64,000 nt of DNA from Lysobacteraceae bacterium PS02340 (lineage in GTDB: Bacteria > Pseudomonadota > Gammaproteobacteria > Xanthomonadales > Xanthomonadaceae). The notes under the pieces were generated by a model. It had not been told where the DNA came from. It made no database searches and saw nothing but the letters and a program-made list of their open reading frames with translations. Numbering within the stretch: the stretch's first letter is position 1; every line of letters starts with the position of its first letter. The position numbers were made by a program, and so were the translations under genes. This document shows positions 58,101 through 64,000 of this stretch, piece after piece. The stretch lies in NCBI GenBank assembly GCA_029959605.1, contig JASCOC010000013.1, positions 1 to 64,000 on the forward strand, given 5' to 3'.

Positions 58101-61100
58101 CGAGATCGGCGCCCGCAAAAGCACCGCTGCCGAATGCGGAAGCACCATCACCGATCGCATTGCTGGCGTCGCCGGCCGCGGTGGCATTTAGGCCTTCGGC
58201 GTAGGCGCCGACGTCATCCGCAGGATCTTCGTTGTTGCCGGTCGCGGCGAAGTACTTGTTGTACTGCGTCGCGGTTTCCAGCTGGTCCAGGTTCACCGCA
58301 TCGGTGCCTTCGGTACCCGCAGCGACATTGGTGATCTGACGCTCGCTGCCGACGCTGCCCACCGATACGCTGTCTTCGCGATCAGCAACCGAGTTTGCGC
58401 CCAGCGCCACGCTGTTGACCGCGCCCGCATCGGCCAGGAAGCCGACCGCCGTCGCGTCTTCGGCCGAGGCCGAGCTGCCGCTGCCGATCGCCGATGCGCC
58501 ATCGGCAGTGGCGTATGCCAGCGTGCCGACCGATGTCGCTTGAACCCCAGTCGCTTCCGCCAACGTACCGACCGCGGTCGCACCGACGTCGGTCGCCAGT
58601 GCGCCGTTACCGAGCGCGGTCGAGGCGACGCCACTGGCTTCGGTGGTCTGCAGGATGAAACCCGGGAACCCGATGATCAGGTCGCCGTAATCGGCAATGC
58701 CGCCGACCGCGAGGCCGTAGTCACCGCTGGCCACGCTGCCGTAACCCACTGCAGTGGCGAAACCGCCGGTCGCTTCGGAGAACGCACCCAGTGCGCTCGA
58801 CGCGGCCGTCGCCGCCGAGCTGCTGTAGCCCAGCGCCGTCGCCTGCTGACCCTCCGCAGTCGCCGCCGCACCGGCCGCGGTGCTGAACGCACCGACCGCC
58901 TGCGCGCCGGCGCCGAAGGCCGAAGCACCCGGACCGACGGCCGTGGTGGTCTGGTCGAGCAGCACTTCACCGGTGTCGGGATCTTCGTAGTACAGCCAGC
59001 CGCCGACCGCAGTGCTCGAATCGCCTTCGGCGACCGAGTTGTAGCCCGACGCCGTGGCGTACTGGCCCCATGCGCTCGCGCCGCTGCCGTAGGCCGATGA
59101 GCCCACGCCCATCGCGTTGGTCGCCGAGCCCGTCGCGGTCGAATAGTCGCCGCCTGCAATCGCGTTGGAACCCGATGCTGTTGCGTCCACGCCGTCTGCG
59201 TAGGCCTCGCCGTCGCCGGTCGCGCGGAAGTACTTGCTGTTGGCGGTCGCCTCTTCCAGCTGGCCCAGATTCACCGCGTCCGTCGCTTCCGTACCGGCGG
59301 CGACGTTGGTGATCTGGCGCTCGTTGTCGACGCTGCCCACCGACACGCTGTTGGCACGGTCCGCCTCGGAATACGCGCCCAAGGCGACGCTATTCTCCGC
59401 GGATGCGTACGCGTTGAAGCCAACAGCCGTGGACTCTTCGCCGTCTGCCCACGACAGCGTGCCTACCGCCGTTGTGAAATCGGCCGTTGCGCCGGCACCT
59501 GCGCCGAGCGCGGTTGCACCCAGGCCGGTGGCTTCCGCCGCGAAACCATCGACGATGCCGCCGAGCGCGGTGCTCGCCTGTGCCGACGCGATGCTGCCCT
59601 GACCCACCGCCGTGCTGCCGGTACCCGACGCCGTGCTGTCGGAGCCCATTGCGACGCTGTCATCGCCGGACGCCGTGCTTGCGTTGCCGAAGGCCGAGCT
59701 GTTGAACCCGCTGGCCGTCGAAGCGACGCCGACGGCGGTGGCGAAATCGCCGGACGCTTCGGACTGAAAGCCGAGGGCCGCCGATTCTTCACCGCTGGCC
59801 ACGCTCTCCGCGCCGACCGCGGTCGCGGTTCCACCGCTTGCAGCCGCTGCATAACCGATCGCCACCGCTTCGATGGTCGAGGCATCCGCGTAGGCACCGA
59901 GCGCCAGTGCGCCATCAGCCGATGCGGTTGCGCTGAAACCGATGGCCGTCGCCTCAAGGCCGCCGGCGAATGCGCCACTGCCGAATGCCGACGCGCCATC
60001 GGCGATCGCGTTGCTGGCTTCACCGGCCGCGGTCGCATTGAGTCCCTCGGCGTAAGCGCCGACATCGTCCGCCGGATCTTCGTTGTTGCCGGTTGCGGCG
60101 AAGTACTTGTTGTACTGCGTCGCGGTTTCCAGCTGGTCCAGGTTCACCGCATCGGTGCCCTCGGTACCGGCGGCGACATTGGTGATCTGACGCTCGGTGC
60201 CGACATCGCCGACCGAAACGGTATTCGCCCGGATCGCGGTGGAATTGGCGCCCAGCGCGACGCTGTTCGCACCACGCGCGGTCGAGTAATAACCGAGCGC
60301 GAGGCTGTCTGCGCCGCTGGCCCAGGAATCGCTGCCGATCGCCGTGGCGTTGGTGCCTGCCGCATACGCAAAGTAGCCGACCGTCGTGCTGCCGTCGCCC
60401 TCCGCCGCGCTGAGTGTGCCGAGCGCCGTGCTGTTGTTGCCGGATGCCACGGTGCCCGCACCGAACGCTGCAGCGTTGTCACCCGACGCGGAGGTCGACA
60501 CCAAGAGACCAAAGCCGGGGATCAGATCGGCAGGTCCGCCAACCGCGACGCTGCTCGCGCCGCTGGCGGTCGCCTGCGAGCCGACCGCCGTCGCGAAATC
60601 GGCAGATGCCGTCGACACGGCACCCAAAGCCAGGGACTGGTCGCCGATCGCGCTGGCACCCACGCCGACTGCCGCCGAAGCAAAGCCCGATGCGTCCGCA
60701 CTCGCGCCGACGGCCGTCGCGGCCACGCCAGCGCTGGTCGCGGATGTCTCGACAGGTGCGCCACCGAGCGTCAGCAGCGGACTGCCGTCTTCGTCGACTG
60801 CGTTTCCGCCGATCGCGACGCTCGCAGGACCATCGGCCTGCGCGCCGGCGCCGAACGCCGCACTGTTCTGACCGAATGCAGTCGCGTTGAACCCGACCGC
60901 GGTCGAGTTCATCGACTGCGCAGTCGCGCCGCTGCCGAACGCCGACGCCCCCTCGGCATTGGCGCTGCTGGAGGCACCGATTGCCGTGCTGTAGTCGCCT
61001 TCGGCGTAGGCGTCCGAGCCGGATGCAGTGGAATCCGCGCCGAGCGCGTATGCCTCACCCTCGCCTGTTGCGCGGAAGTACTTGCTGTTGGCGGTTGCCT

Positions 61101-64000
61101 CATCCAGCTGACCCAGATTCACCGCGTCCGTCGCTTCCGTACCAGCCGCGACGTTGGTGATCTGGCGCTCGTTGCCTTCCGAGCCCACCGAAACGCTGCT
61201 CTCCCGATCCGCGATCGAGTCGGCGCCGAGTGCGACGCTGTTCTCGGCGGTGGCCTCCGCCAGATTGCCGAGCGCAGTGCTGTTGTTGCCCGCGGCCCAT
61301 GCCGCACCGCCGACCGCGGTGGAGAAATCGCCCGACGCTTCCGCCGGCAGAATGCCGAGGAATGCACCACCCACCGCCACGCTGTTGTAACCGGTCGCCG
61401 TCGCCGAAGCCCCGACCGCCGTGCTGTAGTCACCCGATGCGCTGCTGTCTGCGCCCAATGCAACACTGCTCGAGCCGGAGGCCGCGCTCGCATTGCCGAA
61501 TGCCGAACTGTTGAGGCCGGACGCCGCCGCGCCGCCACCGACTGCGGTGGCGTAGTCGTCGGTGGCCTGTGCGCCGTACCCGAACGCTGCCGACTCGGCA
61601 CCGCTCGCCGCACTCTCGGCGCCGACCGATGTCGCGGTCTCGCCGGTCGCGGCAGCCGCATACCCCACCGCGACCGACTCGATGCTGCTCGCTTCGGACA
61701 GGCCGCCCACGGCGACGCTGCCTTCGCCGCTCGCGCTGGCGTTCATGCCGATTGCGGTGGATGCCGCTTCGATCGCGAAGGCGCCACTGCCGAATGCCGA
61801 TGCCCCGTCAGCGCCTGCGTACGCGCTTTCGCCCGCTGCCGTGGCGTACTCGCCATCGGCGGCCGCGGGGTTGTCGTTGTCGACGCCGCCGGTCGCGGTG
61901 AAGTATTTGCTGGTTTCCTCGGCGACATCGGCAACCGCGTCGAGCTGCGCCATGTTCACCGCGTCGGTCGCGTTGATGCCCGCCGCCAGGTTGGTGATCC
62001 GACGCGTCGCCGGATACCCACCGGTGCCGGTGCCGTTACCGATCGAGACCACGCCGGCCTCGGACGCACGCGAACCCGCGCCGATGGCCACGCTGTTGAC
62101 GCCGTTCGCCCAGGCGCTCAGGCCGAGTGCGGTGGCGTTCTGCCCGTAGGCGTAGGAATCCTGACCGATCGCCGTGGTGCCGACTGCGGTCGCCCAAGCG
62201 AACTGGCCGACGGCAGTGCCGTTGGCGCCCGTTGCGCGCGAGGATCCGCCGATGGCCACCCCATTGGCGACGCTCGCATTCGCACTGCTGCCGAGGGCGA
62301 CTGAACTCGCGCCGCTGGCGGATGCGCCCACGCCGACCGCCGTTGCATTCGCGGCGGACGCCACCGTGCCGTAGCCGAGTGCGGTCGAGAAATCGCCGGT
62401 CGCTTCCGAGAAACCGCCGTTCGCGGTTGCATAGTCCGCACCCGCAGTGCTGCTGTAGCCGGTGGCCGTGGACTGACCGCCTTCGGCGACCGCGCCCGCG
62501 CCGGTCGCGGTGGCGAAGGCGCCCGAGGCCTGCGCACCCGCACCGAATGCCGACGCACCGACATTCGAGGCGGCCGTGTTCTGGTCGAGCAGAACCTCGC
62601 CGGTGTCCGGATCTTCGTAGTACAGCGTGCCGCCGACGGCGGTCGCGGACCCGTCCGTCGCGGATGCGCCGTAGCCGGAGGCGCTGGCGTACTGGCCATC
62701 TGCCTGCGCGCCGGAACCGAACGCGGATGCACCGACGCCGTACGCACTGCTCGCCGAACCGACCGACGTGGCGTAATCGCCGCTCGCCAGCGCATCGGAG
62801 CCGACGGCCGTCGCTTCTTCGCCATCCGCATAGGCCTGACCGGCGCCCGTTGCCTGCACATAGGCAAGCTGGGCGGTGGCGGTCTCGAGCTGGCCGAGGT
62901 TCACCGCGTCAGTGATTTCCGTACCGTCGGCCACATTCGTGATCTGACGCTCACTGCCGGCCGATCCGACCGACACGCTGTTCTCGCGGTCCGCGACCGA
63001 GAACGCGCCGATCGCGACGCTGCCCGCTGCCGAAGCCTCGGCGAACAGACCCAGTGCCACGCTTTCGTCCCCCGAGGCGATCGCGACCGTACCGATCGCC
63101 GTGCTGAAGTCACCCGACGCGCCGCTGTCGGCACCGACGGCCAGACCGAGCACACCCGAGGCGCTGCTGGCGTTGCCGACCGCCGTGCTGTTGAAGCCAC
63201 TGGCATCGGCGTTGGCACCGACGGCGGTCGTGAAATCGCCACCTGCCGAGGCACCCAGACCAAATGCCGCGCCCTGCGAACCCGCCGCGTTGCTTTCCGC
63301 GCCGATCGCAGTCGCACCCTCGCCCGACGCATCAGCCGCATAACCGACAGCCGTCGCCTCGGCGCCCGAGGCATCGGCGAGCGCACCCGTGGCCACACTG
63401 CCGTCACCGGACGCGGACGCACCTGCACCCGCCGCAACGGCGTTGTCACCCGTCGCACTGGCGTCGTCGACACCCGTCGCCTGGAAATGACGCACCGAGG
63501 CTTCCGCCGCATCCGCTACCGCGTCGAGCTGCGCCACGTTGACGGCGTCGCTCGCCTGCGTACCCGCGGCCACGTTGGTGATCTGGCGCTGGGCATCCGC
63601 GGTGCCGACCGAAACGGTATTCGCACGATCGGCAACCGAGTTGTGGCCGAGCGCCACGCTGCCGTTGGCGCTGGCGACCGCACCGCGACCCAGCGCGGTC
63701 GAACGCACCGCCTCGGCGCTGGCCGAGGTGCCGAGCGCGACCGAACCGTCGCCGGACGCGGTGCTGTTGGTACCGACGGCAGTCGATACGCCGCCGAGCG
63801 CCTGGCTGCCGCGACCGAGTGCGACAGCGGAGCTGCCGCCTGCAATCGCAGCGGTGCCGATCGCGGTCGAGTTGAGGCCCGATGCATTCGAGAGCGCGCC
63901 GAAGGCCGCCGCATTGGTGTCGACCGCATTGGCGCCGCGACCGACCGCCGAGCTGTTGGTGGCCGTGGCGTTGCTGCCGGTGCCCAGAGCCGTGGTGTTG
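55165..64000 (-). CDS. Giant YadA-type trimeric autotransporter adhesin (5' end outside window)
   Basis: Surface adhesin of type Vc secretion; three chains form a fibre anchored by a shared barrel. At least 2944 residues lie in the window and the frame stays open to the right edge, so signal peptide and N-terminal head are missing. It holds ten neck motifs of RQITNVAAGT-x-x-TDAVN type with long stretches of 14-residue YadA head repeats (ATAVGxxAxASGxx-like) between them. A coiled-coil segment (NLKNRVTGVEQVVDSN) is near 56010. The C-terminus is a YadA anchor: RQGAMGAAMLNMATSAAG, four strands, and a terminal aromatic (GAGFGW). The GTG at 63708 is internal, not the start. Confidence 0.95.
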   Translation of the reverse strand, partial: NTTALGTGSNATATNSSAVGRGANAVDTNAAAFGALSNASGLNSTAIGTAAIAGGSSAVALGRGSQALGGVSTAVGTNSTASGDGSVALGTSASAEAVRSTALGRGAVASANGSVALGHNSVADRANTVSVGTADAQRQITNVAAGTQASDAVNVAQLDAVADAAEASVRHFQATGVDDASATGDNAVAAGAGASASGDGSVATGALADASGAEATAVGYAADASGEGATAIGAESNAAGSQGAAFGLGASAGGDFTTAVGANADASGFNSTAVGNASSASGVLGLAVGADSGASGDFSTAIGTVAIASGDESVALGLFAEASAAGSVAIGAFSVADRENSVSVGSAGSERQITNVADGTEITDAVNLGQLETATAQLAYVQATGAGQAYADGEEATAVGSDALASGDYATSVGSASSAYGVGASAFGSGAQADGQYASASGYGASATDGSATAVGGTLYYEDPDTGEVLLDQNTAASNVGASAFGAGAQASGAFATATGAGAVAEGGQSTATGYSSTAGADYATANGGFSEATGDFSTALGYGTVASAANATAVGVGASASGASSVALGSSANASVANGVAIGGSSRATGANGTAVGQFAWATAVGTTAIGQDSYAYGQNATALGLSAWANGVNSVAIGAGSRASEAGVVSIGNGTGTGGYPATRRITNLAAGINATDAVNMAQLDAVADVAEETSKYFTATGGVDNDNPAAADGEYATAAGESAYAGADGASAFGSGAFAIEAASTAIGMNASASGEGSVAVGGLSEASSIESVAVGYAAAATGETATSVGAESAASGAESAAFGYGAQATDDYATAVGGGAAASGLNSSAFGNASAASGSSSVALGADSSASGDYSTAVGASATATGYNSVAVGGAFLGILPAEASGDFSTAVGGAAWAAGNNSTALGNLAEATAENSVALGADSIADRESSVSVGSEGNERQITNVAAGTEATDAVNLGQLDEATANSKYFRATGEGEAYALGADSTASGSDAYAEGDYSTAIGASSSANAEGASAFGSGATAQSMNSTAVGFNATAFGQNSAAFGAGAQADGPASVAIGGNAVDEDGSPLLTLGGAPVETSATSAGVAATAVGASADASGFASAAVGVGASAIGDQSLALGAVSTASADFATAVGSQATASGASSVAVGGPADLIPGFGLLVSTSASGDNAAAFGAGTVASGNNSTALGTLSAAEGDGSTTVGYFAYAAGTNATAIGSDSWASGADSLALGYYSTARGANSVALGANSTAIRANTVSVGDVGTERQITNVAAGTEGTDAVNLDQLETATQYNKYFAATGNNEDPADDVGAYAEGLNATAAGEASNAIADGASAFGSGAFAGGLEATAIGFSATASADGALALGAYADASTIEAVAIGYAAAASGGTATAVGAESVASGEESAALGFQSEASGDFATAVGVASTASGFNSSAFGNASTASGDDSVAMGSDSTASGTGSTAVGQGSIASAQASTALGGIVDGFAAEATGLGATALGAGAGATADFTTAVGTLSWADGEESTAVGFNAYASAENSVALGAYSEADRANSVSVGSVDNERQITNVAAGTEATDAVNLGQLEEATANSKYFRATGDGEAYADGVDATASGSNAIAGGDYSTATGSATNAMGVGSSAYGSGASAWGQYATASGYNSVAEGDSSTAVGGWLYYEDPDTGEVLLDQTTTAVGPGASAFGAGAQAVGAFSTAAGAAATAEGQQATALGYSSSAATAASSALGAFSEATGGFATAVGYGSVASGDYGLAVGGIADYGDLIIGFPGFILQTTEASGVASTALGNGALATDVGATAVGTLAEATGVQATSVGTLAYATADGASAIGSGSSASAEDATAVGFLADAGAVNSVALGANSVADREDSVSVGSVGSERQITNVAAGTEGTDAVNLDQLETATQYNKYFAATGNNEDPADDVGAYAEGLNATAAGDASNAIGDGASAFGSGAFAGADLATAIGFNATASAANAIAIGATAEANGEYAVALGAESLASGELSTATGAGAVASGDGALASGALAEASGVEATAVGFFADASGEGATAVGAETIASGVDSAAFGFRAEASGNYATAVGGDSVASGFNSSAFGNASTASGLNTVAVGSDSTASGSGSTAVGQGSIASATATTALGGIVDGFSAEATGLGATALGAGAGATQDFTTAVGTLSWADGVDSTAVGFNAYASADNSIALGAYSVSDRADSVSVGAAGAERQITNVAAGTEATDAVNLEQLNAAADGALLAGRFFKATGNVDAVAEGDDATAAGSAAYASGDYATAIGASSTAYGSGASAFGSGAMASEENTVAVGYNSSANGTGAVAVGGEGQAYDQYNFAIDGETVATQAGVNGTAVGSGALATGTNASAIGSGAQALGDESFAGGMKSRATGNWSTAIGSNAWASGGDATATGAYAWATANGATAFGAAAWSTATNASAFGAGAWAASSGATALGMDTWANGISAIAVGRGALSTNDYAIAIGSASLSDGVNAIALGRGSLSLADNGTAIGWRAWTAADATNGIALGSNAYASAADSVALGAGSHADRAGTVSVGASAAWTDDYGVTHEAVARQITNVAEGTEDTDAVNLAQVRRISEGAGEKVAAGLESVASALGGGAMVDTAFGTVSMPTYSIQGSSYAGIEATFGALNTEITNLKNRVTGVEQVVDSNQGTNDRVAVGGDEAASVGTDTNAVAVGSGAAANGENGVAVGGNAYAHGPNDTAIGGNARVNADGSTAVGANTSISANATNAVAVGEGASVTAASGTAIGQGASATAQGAVALGQGSTADRANTVSVGSAGNQRQITNVAAGTQATDAANVGQVDAARTQAVATSNAYTDQKFAAWNDNFDTFKGDVDRRFYDTDRRIDRQGAMGAAMLNMATSAAGIRTENRVGVGVGFQGGESALSVGYQRAISERATVTVGGAFSGDEKSVGVGAGFGW
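57301..61168 (-). repeat. Two divergent copies of a 1.9-kb supermodule inside the YadA-like gene
   Basis: Neck motifs at about 57330, 58333, 59310, 60185 and 61157 alternate between two types: one leading into a TANSKYFRATG-like sequence, the other into TQYNKYFAATGNNEDP. Distances between like necks are about 1.85 to 1.98 kb. DNA at 57301-57660 is closely similar to 59281-59640, and 58201-58345 to 60051-60198 with few differences. This points to an internal duplication of roughly 1.9 kb within the coding region. Confidence 0.8.

Noticed and set aside
63700-63708. GTG at 63708 as the start of the YadA-like gene
   Set aside because: The same frame stays open and in head-repeat register to 64000, there is no signal peptide at 63708 and no ribosome site.

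Overview
This window is high-GC (roughly 68-70 %) gammaproteobacterial chromosome, most likely from the Xanthomonadaceae/Lysobacteraceae (a Luteimonas- or Lysobacter-like organism). The evidence is the E-F-G-H-I-J-K-L-M-N-D order of its type II secretion operon (the Xanthomonas xps layout), an Ax21-like outer-membrane protein, the mraZ / rnpB / rsmI / lpoA / yraN neighbourhood, and dispersed palindromic intergenic repeats. Family calls come from reading the sequence; no database search was run.

Layout. 1-8.9 kb (minus): the 5' part of the division and cell wall (dcw) cluster, mraZ-rsmH-ftsL-ftsI-murE-murF-mraY-ftsW, with stop/start overlaps throughout from rsmH to ftsW, a clear promoter and a four-repeat MraZ box; ftsW runs off the left edge. 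9.5-13.3 kb: RNase P RNA, a lipoprotein hydrolase, rsmI, and lpoA-yraN on the other strand. 13.4-14.0 kb: a gene-free, roughly 600-bp imperfect palindrome. 14.1-22.4 kb (minus): glyA, a TonB-like gene, nrdR, ribD, then after an Ax21-like gene on the plus strand, an FMN riboswitch and ribE-ribBA-ribH-nusB-thiL. 22.7-28.8 kb (plus): a two-partner secretion pair, TpsB transporter and TpsA exoprotein carrying seven 81-residue MBG-type repeats. 29-32.3 kb (plus): ettA, map, pyrF. 32.5-48 kb (minus): a complete T2SS operon gspE to gspD, followed by two GT2 glycosyltransferases, pncB and an exported PHP hydrolase. 48-49.2 kb: a DUF2242 lipoprotein and a small hypothetical gene. 49.4-52.9 kb (plus): a three-gene unit of an integral-membrane acyltransferase and two tandem beta-lactamase-fold serine hydrolases. 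53.1-64 kb (minus): a secreted subtilase and a giant YadA-type trimeric autotransporter adhesin whose 5' end lies beyond the right edge.

How it fits together. The left half is mostly housekeeping (wall synthesis and division, riboflavin, one-carbon metabolism, translation). The right half is about the cell surface: one adhesin by two-partner secretion, one by trimeric autotransport, and a full T2SS that could export the subtilase. The most unusual content is in the two adhesins (repeat architecture, terminal cysteines, regular loop insertions), the acyltransferase/serine-hydrolase unit, and the large intergenic palindrome. No CRISPR array, tRNA, rRNA, prophage or intact insertion sequence was seen.
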